From Oscillospiraceae bacterium (GTDB lineage Bacteria; Bacillota; Clostridia; Oscillospirales; Oscillospiraceae): 32,073 bases of DNA. The first letter of the stretch is position 1. Each line of letters begins with the position of its first letter. A program made the translations under genes and the position numbers. Shown here piece after piece: positions 1-9,077 of this stretch. The notes beneath the pieces are model-generated. The model saw nothing but the letters and a program-made list of their open reading frames with translations. It was not told the DNA's origin and did no database searches. The stretch covers positions 1 through 32,073 of the forward strand of contig JAISJC010000125.1 in the NCBI GenBank assembly GCA_031261745.1. The letters run 5' to 3'.

Positions 1-582
1 CTGTGTATAACCTACATAGCACTTAAAGATGATGAGAATGCGAGAAAGTACGCCAAAATGGCGCCGTACAGCATTGTCACGCAGCAAAATCTTATGGAGC
101 GCATACTCAAAGGCGACGAATTGTTGTCATACGCGCAGAACAATATCGCGAATTACCTCGACAACATAAGAAACTCAATGTTTTGGATAGCGGCGGACAA
201 AAAGGACGACAACGCGTACAGGATTCACGCGTATGAGGTGCTTGCGAAGCTGTTCTCCGCGGTGTTCGAGGACGGGGATTTCGGGTTTTACCACGACCGA
301 ATGGAGGGCATTTACACGGCTCTGACCCGCTGGAACGCCGAGGAAAAGAACGCCGCCGAGGTTATCCGCTGCGCGACGCTCGCGCGGCATCACGCGCACG
401 AATGGGACACCGCGGTCACGCACAAGCTGACCGCGCCGCTGATGAACACGCAGACGTTCGACATTACGACGTTTTCGACGAGCGACCCGAACCCGCGCGG
501 GAGCGACACGGCGGAGTTTTTGGAGGGCGAGGTGTTCGACTTTGTGCGCGAAACGCCGGAGTTTCAGGCGTTGCTTTATTAG
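1..582 (+). CDS. Partial protein of unknown function (C-terminal part; possibly helical-repeat tail of a regulator)
   Basis: The reading frame is open from the first base of the window to a TAG at 580-582, so the gene very likely starts upstream. The internal ATG at 58 has no convincing Shine-Dalgarno sequence. The visible roughly 193 residues are mostly charged and helical in character, with alternating Tyr/Leu/Ala positions (for example YEVLAKLFSAVF and RCATLARHHAHEW), and have no signal peptide or membrane segment. The composition resembles the C-terminal helical (TPR-like) half of XRE-type regulators common in Clostridia, but the diagnostic N-terminus is outside the window, so this is only a guess. 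The stop lies 16 bases before the start of the downstream lipoprotein gene, which suggests co-transcription. Confidence 0.6.
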   Translation: MCITYIALKDDENARKYAKMAPYSIVTQQNLMERILKGDELLSYAQNNIANYLDNIRNSMFWIAADKKDDNAYRIHAYEVLAKLFSAVFEDGDFGFYHDRMEGIYTALTRWNAEEKNAAEVIRCATLARHHAHEWDTAVTHKLTAPLMNTQTFDITTFSTSDPNPRGSDTAEFLEGEVFDFVRETPEFQALLY

Positions 583-598
583 ATTAGAGAGGTGTGAA

Positions 599-2617
599 AT
601 GAAAAAAATCACGTCATTGATTCTCGTTCTCGCTCTGATCACGTCCGTTTTCGCAGGTTGCAAGACAAAAAAGGAGACGCCGGAGGTCGCGGCTCCGCCG
701 GAGACCGCATTAGCGTACGCGCCGCAGTATATAAGCGTGCCGTCGAATTTAACGTGGATTCGCGACCTGCGCGTCGTCGGCGATAAGGCGTATTTCCTCG
801 CGATAACAGATGTCTCGGACAGTTTTGCGCCGTACTCAATGAATCTCGACGGTACGGAAATCGCCGCGCTCACCGGTTTCAATCCGCCGGAGGAGGGGCG
901 GTACGTCCACGCGATGCGTGTGGACAACGATCTGAATAACTACTGCCTTGATGCGAATTTCGGCGTAACCGTCACCGACGCCGGCGGACGCGAGCTTTTT
1001 GCGCTCCGTTTTGACGGAACGCGCTGGGCGAACGGACTGCTTCAACGCGGGGACGGCATTTACGCGCTTATCAACGAAAGCTCCGTCGCGGCGGATACGA
1101 AGCTCATTTCGATCGACCCCGACGCGCGCTCCTGGGGGACGACGACCTCCGTCCCGAAGCAGTATTTCGCGGCGGAAAGCGACGGCGAATACGATTTTTG
1201 GTACGGAGATTTGACCGGTATTTACGGCTACACCATCGAAACAAAGCGTTCTATTGAGCTTATGAAGTGGTCGGAAGCCGACATTGCCGCCGCGTCCGTG
1301 AGCAGCTTCGCCGTCCTGCGCGACGGCGGGATTCTCTGCGCGCTGAACGTAAACAATACGGCGCAGCTCGTACTTTTAACGCTGCAACAGCCCGCCGACA
1401 CGTCCGGCAAGACGGAACTTACGCTCGCGTCGATGGGAAATCTGCCCGCGGGCATCGCGGAGCAGGTCGCGAAGTTCAACCGCGAGAGCGCGGAGTATAA
1501 AATCGTCACGACGGAATATCCGTCGATGTTCAGTCTCAGCGGTACAAACACCGAGGCGTTAGACGCGTTCAACCTGATGCTCATTTCCGGCAATATTCCT
1601 GACATTATCCTCACAAATACGCGGATTCCGCAGGGTATTTACACGTCCAAGGGCGTATTTGAAGATTTATATCCGTACCTTGACGCAGACGAGAACCTCG
1701 GCGGACGCGCCGCGCTCGTGCCGTCGGTGCTGTCCGCGCTTGAGACGGACGGAAAGCTGTATCAGCTCGTTTACGACTTCGACGTGTGGACGGTAGCGTC
1801 GCCGCGCAGTGCCGTGGGTGACAGAACGTCGTGGACGGTGGACGAGGCGTTGGAGCTTGCGAAGAGCTTTCCGGACGGCACACCGATAATCGCGAACGGA
1901 ACCGCCGACCAGCAGCTCGAATACATTATGATTTTCGGTGCGTCCGACTTCATCGCCTGGCAGACCGGAGAATGTCGATTCGACAGCGAGGATTTCATCA
2001 AACAGCTCGAATTCGCGAACAGCTTCCCGCACGGGGAACCCGTCGCCCCGTCAATCGAGGCGATTATGAACGGCACCTACATTCAGCCGCAACAGCTCGC
2101 CGCCGACGGGAAAGCCGTCGCCGCCACCGCACTGCTGATGAATTTCGATACGCACCGCGCGTTTCTGGACGATTTCGGTATGGAAATAACTTACGTCGGA
2201 TATCCGACGGCGCACGGCAGCGGCACCGCGTTCTCGAACCTTTCGGCGGGTATTTCAATGTCCGCGTCAAGCGCGCACAAGGACGGCGCGTGGGCGTTTA
2301 TCCGCACGCTGCTGTCTTACGACTTCCAAATGGCGCAGTTCGGCGGAATGCTCGTGTCGCTCCCGACTAACGTCGCGGCCCTCGACGAATACGCCCGCCG
2401 CGCAATGGAGGACGAGAATCTGAAAATGACGCAGGAAGAGATTGACACGGTGCGAAATTTGATTGCCGTGACGGAAAAATGGGAGCGCGACGACTTCAAA
2501 ATCCTCGCGATAATCTCCGAGGAAGCCGCGCCGTACTTCGCGGGGCAGAAAACAGCCGCCGAGGCCGCGAAACTGATACAGTCCCGCGCGAGCCTCTATG
2601 TGAACGAACAAAAATGA
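599..2617 (+). CDS. Lipoprotein with C-terminal extracellular solute-binding-protein (family 1-like) domain, copy 1
   Basis: A 672-residue secreted lipoprotein. The start is the ATG at 599, preceded by AGAGAGGTG; an in-frame ATG at 542 lies inside the previous gene and would spoil the signal peptide. Residues 1-20 form a classic lipoprotein signal (MKKI, hydrophobic core, VFAGC), with Cys21 as the predicted lipidated residue. Residues about 40-270 look beta-rich and repetitive and may be a propeller-like sensor part. From about residue 275 the sequence reads like SBP_bac_1 proteins (LTLASMG, a KFNRES segment, GVFEDLYPYLDAD, then ALVPSVLSALETDGKLYQL). It would sit outside the membrane and bind an unknown ligand. 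No ABC permease or ATPase is nearby, so a transport role is not shown. The next gene is a paralogue. Confidence 0.8.
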   Translation: MKKITSLILVLALITSVFAGCKTKKETPEVAAPPETALAYAPQYISVPSNLTWIRDLRVVGDKAYFLAITDVSDSFAPYSMNLDGTEIAALTGFNPPEEGRYVHAMRVDNDLNNYCLDANFGVTVTDAGGRELFALRFDGTRWANGLLQRGDGIYALINESSVAADTKLISIDPDARSWGTTTSVPKQYFAAESDGEYDFWYGDLTGIYGYTIETKRSIELMKWSEADIAAASVSSFAVLRDGGILCALNVNNTAQLVLLTLQQPADTSGKTELTLASMGNLPAGIAEQVAKFNRESAEYKIVTTEYPSMFSLSGTNTEALDAFNLMLISGNIPDIILTNTRIPQGIYTSKGVFEDLYPYLDADENLGGRAALVPSVLSALETDGKLYQLVYDFDVWTVASPRSAVGDRTSWTVDEALELAKSFPDGTPIIANGTADQQLEYIMIFGASDFIAWQTGECRFDSEDFIKQLEFANSFPHGEPVAPSIEAIMNGTYIQPQQLAADGKAVAATALLMNFDTHRAFLDDFGMEITYVGYPTAHGSGTAFSNLSAGISMSASSAHKDGAWAFIRTLLSYDFQMAQFGGMLVSLPTNVAALDEYARRAMEDENLKMTQEEIDTVRNLIAVTEKWERDDFKILAIISEEAAPYFAGQKTAAEAAKLIQSRASLYVNEQK

Positions 2618-2639
2618 TTGAAATAGGGGAGAAAACACT

Positions 2640-4655
2640 GTGAAAAAGATGTTTGCCGTCCTGTTCGCGCTCGCGTTGCTCGCGTCCTTTTTCGCCGCCT
2701 GCAAAACGGAGGAGGTGCCGCCGGAGGAACCGGTTGCGGCGCAGCCGCTTTCCGCGTTCGAGTACGCGCCGAAGTTCATAACGCTCTCCGAAGGCATTGA
2801 GCGGATTACGAACCTGACCGTAACGGACGGCAAGGTCTTTTTCCTCGCGCATTTTGAGGACGGCGCAAAAACCTATTCGATGCAGGCCGACGGAACTGAG
2901 CTTGCCGAGGTTGCGGACGCTGACGCGCCGGGCGCGATGCTGACCGCCGCGGAACACACGGAGGCGAGCGGCGTCCTCGCGGACGCTTACGGCAACGTCT
3001 GTATCTTTTACGATAACGGTGCGGAAACCGCGTCAACCGTTACCGTGACGCGACCCGACGGAGCTGTCGCCGACGTGCGCAGCAACATCCCGAACGCGCT
3101 CATCGCACCGTTCGGGATTCTGAAACTCGCGGACGGAACCTTTGCCGCGCTGACGATGGAGGGAATGGGCGGCGCGGTCCTGCCGATTGACCCGAACACC
3201 GCGACCTACGGCGAGGGCGTCTCCGTTCCGTTCGTTCAGGACGGGTATTCCGGCGGCGGGAGCTATGACTTCCTGTACAGCGACACCGTTTCGCTGTACG
3301 GCTACGTAAAGTCCTCAGGGGAGACGGAAACGCTGCTCAACTGGGTCGGCGTGGATATGCCGTTCGCGAGCGTCACGTCGCTCGCCGTTCTGCCTGACGA
3401 CGCGCTTATCTGCGCCGCGAGCGTGAACGGCAGAGCGCAGCTCGCGCTCCTGACGCTGCAACCGGTCGTTGAACGCTCCAAAACAATTCTCACGCTCGCG
3501 TGCTTCGGACCGTGGTCCGCGACGGACAAGGAACAGCTTGCGGAATTCAATAAGGAAAACCGCGAGTACACAATCATATCAACGTATTACCCGACGAGCG
3601 TTGAAGGCTCCGCGTACGGCGTTGACCAAGAGAGCATAGACGCGTTCAACCTCGCCGTTGTCACGGGAAAAACGCCCGACATCGTGGTGATGCTCGGAGC
3701 TTTTCCCGAACACACCTACACGACAAAGGGCGTTTTTGCGGATTTGTATCCGTACCTCGACGCGGACGCGGGTCTCGGCGGTCGCGGCGCTATTGTGCCG
3801 GAGGTGCTGCGCGCGCTTGAAACTGACGGTAAGCTGTATATGTTGTCCACGCATTTTTCCGTTGAGACGGCGGTTGCAAACCCGCAAATAGTGGGCGAAT
3901 TAAGCTCGTGGACGCTGGACGACGCGCTTGCGCTGCTGAAAAAATATCCGGGCGCGAAGCCCTACGGCGGTATGGAGGCGCGAAGCCCGTTTGAGTACGG
4001 CTTGGAGCGGTTCGTCGATTGGGAGATGGGCGAATGCCGCTTTGAGAGCGGGGAATTTCTCAAATTCTTGGAGTACGCGAAAATGTATGTCCAACCCGGA
4101 ACGCCCCAAACGGAGGTGCGTGAGCTTGCGCAGTCCTCGGCGGTAAACAATTTCTTAACGCATCAGGTGAATAAGCAGCGTTACGGCGACGAATTGGTCT
4201 ATGTCGGTCGATATCCGGGAGCCGAGGGAAGCGGGAATCTGATAATGCCCTCCGGCTTGATGGCGATTTCGTCGTCCTGCGAACACAAGGACGTCGCTTG
4301 GGCGTTCCTGAGTTCCCTGCTCACGGAGGAGGTGCAGACCGCAAGCAACAGCCACAGCTGGATGTTCCCGACAAACGCCGCGGCAATGAGAAATAAGGCG
4401 CGGGAGGCAATGGCAAGCGAGATGAATGTGACGCTGTACGGCGAAATTATAAAGATGCCCGCGATGACGCAGGCGGACATTGACGCGGTTTACGCGCTGC
4501 TCGCGACCATTGACGGGCGAACAAAAGGCGACGAGACGCTCGCCGCAATCGTCAGCGAAGAGGCCGCGCCGTACTTCGCGGGCGCGAAAACCGCAGAGGA
4601 AGCCGCGAAACTGATACAGTCCCGCGCGACTTTGTACGTGAACGAACAAAAATAG
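2640..4655 (+). CDS. Lipoprotein with C-terminal extracellular solute-binding-protein (family 1-like) domain, copy 2
   Basis: A 671-residue paralogue of the preceding lipoprotein. The start is probably the GTG at 2640, eight bases after AGGGGAG and giving a KK-rich signal-peptide N-terminus; the ATG at 2649 is the alternative. The lipobox FFAAC places the lipidated Cys at residue 21. The layout matches the upstream copy: a beta-rich N-terminal region to about residue 270, then a solute-binding-like part (LTLACFGPW, EFNKENREY, GVFADLYPYLDAD, APYFAGAKTAEEAAKLIQSR). The last 30 or so codons are nearly the same as those of copy 1, while the middle has diverged. The genes are 22 bases apart and probably co-transcribed. 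The ligand is unknown. Its stop is only five bases from the convergent end of the histidine kinase gene, with no hairpin terminator between them. Confidence 0.8.
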   Translation: MKKMFAVLFALALLASFFAACKTEEVPPEEPVAAQPLSAFEYAPKFITLSEGIERITNLTVTDGKVFFLAHFEDGAKTYSMQADGTELAEVADADAPGAMLTAAEHTEASGVLADAYGNVCIFYDNGAETASTVTVTRPDGAVADVRSNIPNALIAPFGILKLADGTFAALTMEGMGGAVLPIDPNTATYGEGVSVPFVQDGYSGGGSYDFLYSDTVSLYGYVKSSGETETLLNWVGVDMPFASVTSLAVLPDDALICAASVNGRAQLALLTLQPVVERSKTILTLACFGPWSATDKEQLAEFNKENREYTIISTYYPTSVEGSAYGVDQESIDAFNLAVVTGKTPDIVVMLGAFPEHTYTTKGVFADLYPYLDADAGLGGRGAIVPEVLRALETDGKLYMLSTHFSVETAVANPQIVGELSSWTLDDALALLKKYPGAKPYGGMEARSPFEYGLERFVDWEMGECRFESGEFLKFLEYAKMYVQPGTPQTEVRELAQSSAVNNFLTHQVNKQRYGDELVYVGRYPGAEGSGNLIMPSGLMAISSSCEHKDVAWAFLSSLLTEEVQTASNSHSWMFPTNAAAMRNKAREAMASEMNVTLYGEIIKMPAMTQADIDAVYALLATIDGRTKGDETLAAIVSEEAAPYFAGAKTAEEAAKLIQSRATLYVNEQK

Positions 4656-4660
4656 CTGTC

Positions 4661-7165
4661 TTAATTCCCGAAATATTCCGCCATAAGCTCAATCAACGCC
4701 TCGATTTCCACCGGCTTTGCGAGATGACTGTTCATTCCCGCTTCGACGCACCGCTGCACGTCCTCCTTGAATGCGTTAGCCGTCATCGCGACAATCGGGA
4801 CGGTTTTCGCAAACGGAAAGTCAAGCGCGCGAATGCGTTTTGTCGCGCCGATTCCGTCGAGGACGGGCATCTGAACGTCCATAAGAATGAGGTCGAATTC
4901 CTCACGCTCTTCAATGCGGCGCACGGCGTCAAGCCCGTTTTCGCTCGTAGTGATCTGAACCTTTGTATCTTCGAGCAACGCCTTCATAATCTCGCGGTTG
5001 ATGTCGATATCCTCGACGAGCAGAAGATGCTTTGCCGACCAGTCGTGCGTCGTCGTGACATCACGGTTTTCCGGCACGGATCCGCCGCCGAAAATTGATA
5101 CGAGCAGGTTGTACAGCGCGCTCGGCAGCACGGGCGACGGCAGAACGTGCGCCACGCCGGCGGAGACAAGCTCGCCCTCAATGTCCGACGAGTCGGCGAT
5201 ACCCGTCATCACAACAAGTCCCGCACAGCCGGATATGTCGTGAATCTGCTTTGCCGCCCGGAATCCGTCCGTCACAGGCATATTGCAGTCCAAAAAGATA
5301 ACGTCGTAGGGCGAACCGGCTTCAAACGCGCGCTTCGCCTCGCGAACCGCTTCGGCTCCGCCGAGTGCGGTGTCGCAGTCCAGCTCAAAGCTGCGGAGCA
5401 TATTCTTGAAGTAGTTCAGTGTGTCGGGCATATCGTCCACAACGAGGATTTTAAGCTGATGTTCCAGCCCCGACAAAGCCCGTCTGCGGTGACGCCTGCC
5501 CCACTCAATAATAATCTCAAAGATAAACGTCGAGCCGTGACCGAGTTCGGACTCGATCCAAATGTCGCCGCCCATCAAATTTACGATTTTCTTGCATATC
5601 GCAAGGCCGAGACCCGTGCCGCCGAACTGGCGCGTAATGCTGCCGTCGGCCTGCTCAAACGACCGGAACAGCTTTTTCTGCTGTTCGGGGCTGATGCCGA
5701 TGCCGCTGTCGGAAAGCTCGACGTGCAGCTTCGCGCTGTTATCATCTATCGGTTCCGAGCTGACGCGCATTGTGATCAGCCCGCAGTCGGGCGTGAACTT
5801 CACCGCGTTCGTAAGAAGATTAATCAGCACCTGTGAGAGCCGCAGCTCGTCAGAAATTACGTCGAACCTGAACGGCTCAGGGAACTCTAATCTGAATTCC
5901 TGGTCCTTTTCGTCGATTTTGACTTTAATGACGTTCATCACGTGTTCGAGCATCTTGTCGAAGTCGAATTCATTTACCGAGATTTCAAACTTGCCGGACT
6001 CAATCTTCGACATATCCAGCACGTCGTTGATAATCGACAGCAACTGCCGCGACGAGTCCTCAATGTTCCTGATGCAGTCTTTAATGCGCGCCAAATCGTC
6101 GGTTTTCTTCGCGATTGTACTCATTCCGATAATCGCGTTCATAGGCGTGCGTATCTCGTGCGACATACGCGAGAGAAATTCGCTCTTGGCAATCGTACTC
6201 GCCAACGCCTCTTCGCGCGCCGCGACGATATTGTCAATCATCTCCGCACGCATAATCTCGCTCGCCATAAGCATACTGCCGGAGGTCATTATGTTTGCCT
6301 CTTCCTCGGTAAACCTGCGCTCACGCTTGAAATCCTCAAAGGTGATGAAGCCCCAGAACGCGCCGTTCAGGTAAATCGGCGTGAGCAGAAACGACAGCAT
6401 TCCGACAGTGGCGTTCTTGTCAATCGCGCCGTCAGGCAGTTCGCGGACAATCGCGTTGACGACGCCGTAGGACCCGTCCGCATGCTTGTTACCGAAGCCG
6501 GAAACGACCTTTTCAAACGGCAGTTCCTCCAAAGGCTTGCCGGTGCCGTCCTCGCTCCAACCTTTTAACTGACGCGCCATCAGAACGCCGTTCTCGTCGA
6601 TGCGGTTGCGCCAGAAAAACGCGCGTTGTACGTCGAGGGCGCGCGATAAAATGTCGATGGAGGATTCGAGTTTTGCCGCCGCGTCGGTCTCCTCACCGCC
6701 CGCCATAATCAGCTCCGCAACGGCATTCACCGCAGTCAGAAGCCGTCCGCGCTCCGACAATTCCGTCTGCGCGTTGCGCAGATTGGTGTAATCTATGATA
6801 TGTCCTATGTATGCCGTGCCGCCGTCGTATGTAACGCGCGTAAAGGACACGGACATCGGGACGAGCCTGCCGTTGGTCAGCAAATCGGTTTCAAAGGTCG
6901 TATGTCCTTTTTGCGCCACGTCGGCCATACGGGTCTCAAACGGAATAGACTTGCGTCCGTCCGCCTGATAAGGCGGGATGCGGTTCAGAAAAAGGCGCAG
7001 AAAATCACGAATAAGCAACTCTTTGTCGTCGGGACCCATACCCATAAACGCCAGAGCCGTATTATTGCAGTCAATGATTTGAAATTGTTCATTGAAAACG
7101 ACAATGCAGTTAGGACTGATGTTGAAATTCTGCTCATACAAAGACATACGCCCGGTATCCGCCAT
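4661..7165 (-). CDS. Hybrid sensor histidine kinase (PAS-GAF-HisKA-HATPase-REC-REC), cytosolic
   Basis: An 834-residue hybrid kinase. The ATG at 7165 is preceded on the minus strand by CGGAGG eight bases away. Domain order: PAS-like about 10-130 (NISPNCIVVFNEQFQIIDCN); GAF-like about 150-305; a helical linker; HisKA with phospho-acceptor His336 in MSHEIRTPMNAIIGMS; HATPase_c about 440-555 with N-box NLLTNAVKFT and G-boxes DSGIGIS and GGTGLGLAI; receiver 1 about 570-690 with Asp626 in FLDCNMPVTDG; receiver 2 about 710-830 with Asp763 in LMDVQMPVLDG. No signal peptide or transmembrane helix is seen, so it should sense an intracellular cue. No Hpt or DNA-binding output domain is present and no partner regulator is adjacent. 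It is convergent with the lipoprotein pair and divergent from the glycerol dehydrogenase gene. Confidence 0.93.
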   Translation of the reverse strand: MADTGRMSLYEQNFNISPNCIVVFNEQFQIIDCNNTALAFMGMGPDDKELLIRDFLRLFLNRIPPYQADGRKSIPFETRMADVAQKGHTTFETDLLTNGRLVPMSVSFTRVTYDGGTAYIGHIIDYTNLRNAQTELSERGRLLTAVNAVAELIMAGGEETDAAAKLESSIDILSRALDVQRAFFWRNRIDENGVLMARQLKGWSEDGTGKPLEELPFEKVVSGFGNKHADGSYGVVNAIVRELPDGAIDKNATVGMLSFLLTPIYLNGAFWGFITFEDFKRERRFTEEEANIMTSGSMLMASEIMRAEMIDNIVAAREEALASTIAKSEFLSRMSHEIRTPMNAIIGMSTIAKKTDDLARIKDCIRNIEDSSRQLLSIINDVLDMSKIESGKFEISVNEFDFDKMLEHVMNVIKVKIDEKDQEFRLEFPEPFRFDVISDELRLSQVLINLLTNAVKFTPDCGLITMRVSSEPIDDNSAKLHVELSDSGIGISPEQQKKLFRSFEQADGSITRQFGGTGLGLAICKKIVNLMGGDIWIESELGHGSTFIFEIIIEWGRRHRRRALSGLEHQLKILVVDDMPDTLNYFKNMLRSFELDCDTALGGAEAVREAKRAFEAGSPYDVIFLDCNMPVTDGFRAAKQIHDISGCAGLVVMTGIADSSDIEGELVSAGVAHVLPSPVLPSALYNLLVSIFGGGSVPENRDVTTTHDWSAKHLLLVEDIDINREIMKALLEDTKVQITTSENGLDAVRRIEEREEFDLILMDVQMPVLDGIGATKRIRALDFPFAKTVPIVAMTANAFKEDVQRCVEAGMNSHLAKPVEIEALIELMAEYFGN

Positions 7166-7197
7166 AAAACGAGCCTCCGATAATTATTCAATAAACT

Positions 7198-7225
7198 ATT
7201 GTACCAAAATTCTGTCAAAAAGCAA
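7198..7225 (-). promoter_or_regulatory. Candidate promoter of the hybrid kinase gene
   Basis: On the minus strand the sequence reads TTGCTT (7225-7220), 16 bases, then TACAAT (7203-7198), about 33 bases before the kinase start codon. A second -35-like TTGACA (7218-7213) with 17-base spacing to a poor TTTATT is also possible. Assigned from base pattern only. Confidence 0.4.
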
Positions 7226-7245
7226 TAGATTTCTGCAAGTTTCTG

Positions 7246-7254
7246 TGGTATTAT
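7246..7254 (+). promoter_or_regulatory. Candidate extended -10 promoter of the glycerol dehydrogenase gene
   Basis: TGGTATTAT at 7246-7254 fits the extended -10 pattern TGnTATAAT and sits about 40 bases upstream of the start codon at 7295. No good -35 box lies at 16-18 bases upstream, which is compatible with an extended -10 promoter. The gene start itself is set by GGAGGTG at 7284-7290. Confidence 0.4.
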
Positions 7255-7294
7255 GGATTTAATTCAATAGAAAACACAAATTCGGAGGTGCGTT

Positions 7295-8392
7295 ATGGCG
7301 AAAACACCGTTTATTTTCATCTCACCGGCGAAGTATATTCAAGGCGCGGGCGCGATTCTGTCACTCGGTGAGCACATCAAGCCGCTCGGCTCGCGCGTTC
7401 TCGTCCTCGGCGGCAACACGGGGCTTGAAACGACACGCGCGGGACGGCGCGAGAGCTTTGCCGCGTCGGGCATTACGCAGTCGGAGGAACCGTTCATCGG
7501 CGAATCCACCGAAGAGGAGATTACGCGCATAGCGAAGCTCGCCGAGAGCGGCGGCTTCGACGTGATTATGGCGTGCGGCGGCGGCAAAGCAATCGACACC
7601 GCGAAAGCCGCCGCGTCGCAGACGAAAAAACCCGTCGTCATCGTGCCGACGGTCGCGTCAAACGACTCGCCGTGCAGTTCAATTTCAGTCGTGTACAACC
7701 ACGACGGGAGTTTTAACCGACTGCTGTTCCTCGGCCGCAACCCGGACCTCGTGCTTGTGGACACGGAGATTATCGCAAAATCGCCCGTGCGCCAGCTCAT
7801 CTCCGGAATGGGAGACGCGCTCGCGACGTATTACGAGGCCGACGCGGGTTTCCGTTCGGGTGCAAAAAACGTTCCGGGAGGAATGATTACGCAGACGGCG
7901 ATTACGCTTGCGAAACTCTGCCGCGACACGCTTTTTGAATTTGGAGTCGGCGCGAAAATCGCGTGCGAGAATAACCTCGTCACGCCCGCGCTTGAACGCG
8001 TAGTCGAGGCGAACACCCTGTTGTCGGGTCTCGGCTTCGAGAGCGGAGCCGTCGCGCTCGCCCACGCACTGAGCGAGGGATTGACGACGATTCCGGAGGC
8101 ACACACGCACACCCACGGTGAGCTTGTCGCGTTCGGATTGCTCGCGCAGCTTCTGCTGGAAGGCCGCGATCACGAAACCGTGTCGAACGTATTTGAGTTC
8201 TGCAACAAGGTCGGATTGCCGACGACGCTCGCGCAAATCGGCGCGGAGCCGGGCGACGAGTTGCGCCGCGCCGCCACGATTGCCGCCGAACCCGGCCGCC
8301 CGTCAAACAACCTGCCGTTTGAAATAACCCCGCGCAGCGTCTACGACGCCCTCGTCGCCGCCGACGCCGTGGGGAAAATGTACAGCAAATGA
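7295..8392 (+). CDS. gldA: Glycerol dehydrogenase-like iron/zinc-dependent alcohol dehydrogenase
   Basis: A 365-residue cytosolic NAD-dependent dehydrogenase of the GldA branch of the iron-containing alcohol dehydrogenases, which typically oxidise glycerol to dihydroxyacetone or act on related diols and aminoacetone. Visible hallmarks are the N-terminal VLVLGGNTGLETT strand-loop, the nucleotide-binding CGGGKAIDTAKAAA, the PTVASNDSPCSS segment, and the metal ligands in SGMGDALATYYEA (Asp), AHALSEGLT (His) and HTHTHGELVAFG (His). Length is normal for the family. The start ATG follows GGAGGTG. It overlaps the next gene by four bases (ATGA), so the two are translationally coupled. A physiological link to the glycyl radical enzyme 3 kb downstream is possible but not shown. 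Confidence 0.9.
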   Translation: MAKTPFIFISPAKYIQGAGAILSLGEHIKPLGSRVLVLGGNTGLETTRAGRRESFAASGITQSEEPFIGESTEEEITRIAKLAESGGFDVIMACGGGKAIDTAKAAASQTKKPVVIVPTVASNDSPCSSISVVYNHDGSFNRLLFLGRNPDLVLVDTEIIAKSPVRQLISGMGDALATYYEADAGFRSGAKNVPGGMITQTAITLAKLCRDTLFEFGVGAKIACENNLVTPALERVVEANTLLSGLGFESGAVALAHALSEGLTTIPEAHTHTHGELVAFGLLAQLLLEGRDHETVSNVFEFCNKVGLPTTLAQIGAEPGDELRRAATIAAEPGRPSNNLPFEITPRSVYDALVAADAVGKMYSK

Positions 8393-9039
8393 AAAGAATA
8401 ATCGCGACGATTCTCTGCGCCCTCGCGATTACGTCTGCCTGTGCAAAGCAAGTAATACAGGAGCAGGAAACCGCTACGGAAATATCGGGACCGGCGGAGA
8501 CGTACAAGGCGGTGCTGCGTGACGAGTCGGGATTTTTTGCTGACGGGCGCGGTATGACAAATAAAATATCCCTGAGTGATTTATATTATGACGCTGATGA
8601 GCCTTGGGAAATCGGACAATTTGCGGTCGTCGATTTGGACGGCAACGGAGCGTTTGAGGTTGTTGTGGAAGAAATACTCGGCGGAGAGAGGCTCGTCCTG
8701 TACTGTTATGAGGGGAATGTTTACGGAGCGTTTTTCGCATTTCGCGCAATGATGAATCTGAAAACCGACGGCACATTTGCGTATTCGGGCGGCGCGGCTT
8801 ATAACGGTATCGGACAGCTTTACGCATTATCGGAAGGCTCCGCCGAATCAAAGGTGCTGGCGGAGTCGGATACGCTTTCGGAGGAGGACGAGAACGGGGC
8901 GTTATTGCCTATATACTATGTTGACGGCAGAGAGGCGACGCAAGACGAGTTTTCGGCGGTTTGGGACGATTTTACCGCTAAAGAGGACGCCCCGTGGTAC
9001 GAATTCACCGAGGAGAATATAGAGCGGTGGATTGCATAG
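8389..9039 (+). CDS. Small lipoprotein of unknown function
   Basis: A 216-residue protein starting at the ATG that overlaps the gldA stop codon. The N-terminus is a lipoprotein signal (MKRI, short hydrophobic stretch, TSAC) with predicted lipidated Cys18. The mature part contains VVDLDGNGAFEVVVEE, which looks like the DxDGNG repeat seen in many extracytoplasmic proteins of gut and soil Firmicutes, and is otherwise acidic and rich in aromatic residues. I do not recognise a specific family. Its coupling to a cytosolic dehydrogenase gene is odd. A strong bidirectional hairpin follows the stop. Confidence 0.8.
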   Translation: MKRIIATILCALAITSACAKQVIQEQETATEISGPAETYKAVLRDESGFFADGRGMTNKISLSDLYYDADEPWEIGQFAVVDLDGNGAFEVVVEEILGGERLVLYCYEGNVYGAFFAFRAMMNLKTDGTFAYSGGAAYNGIGQLYALSEGSAESKVLAESDTLSEEDENGALLPIYYVDGREATQDEFSAVWDDFTAKEDAPWYEFTEENIERWIA

Positions 9040-9046
9040 ACGAAAA

Positions 9047-9073
9047 CGCGCCGCCCGTTCATCGGGCGGCGCG
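9047..9073. terminator. Bidirectional intrinsic terminator between the small lipoprotein and merR genes
   Basis: A perfect 11-bp GC-rich stem (CGCGCCGCCCG at 9047-9057 and its complement at 9063-9073) with a five-base loop, flanked by TAAATTATTT on the plus side and TTTTCG on the minus side. It lies between two convergent stop codons (9039 and 9078). Confidence 0.85.
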
Positions 9074-9077
9074 TAAA

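Noticed and set aside
542-598. Upstream extension of the first lipoprotein to the ATG at 542
   Set aside because: It would overlap the preceding gene and add 19 charged residues in front of a proper lipoprotein signal peptide; the ATG at 599 has a good ribosome binding site.
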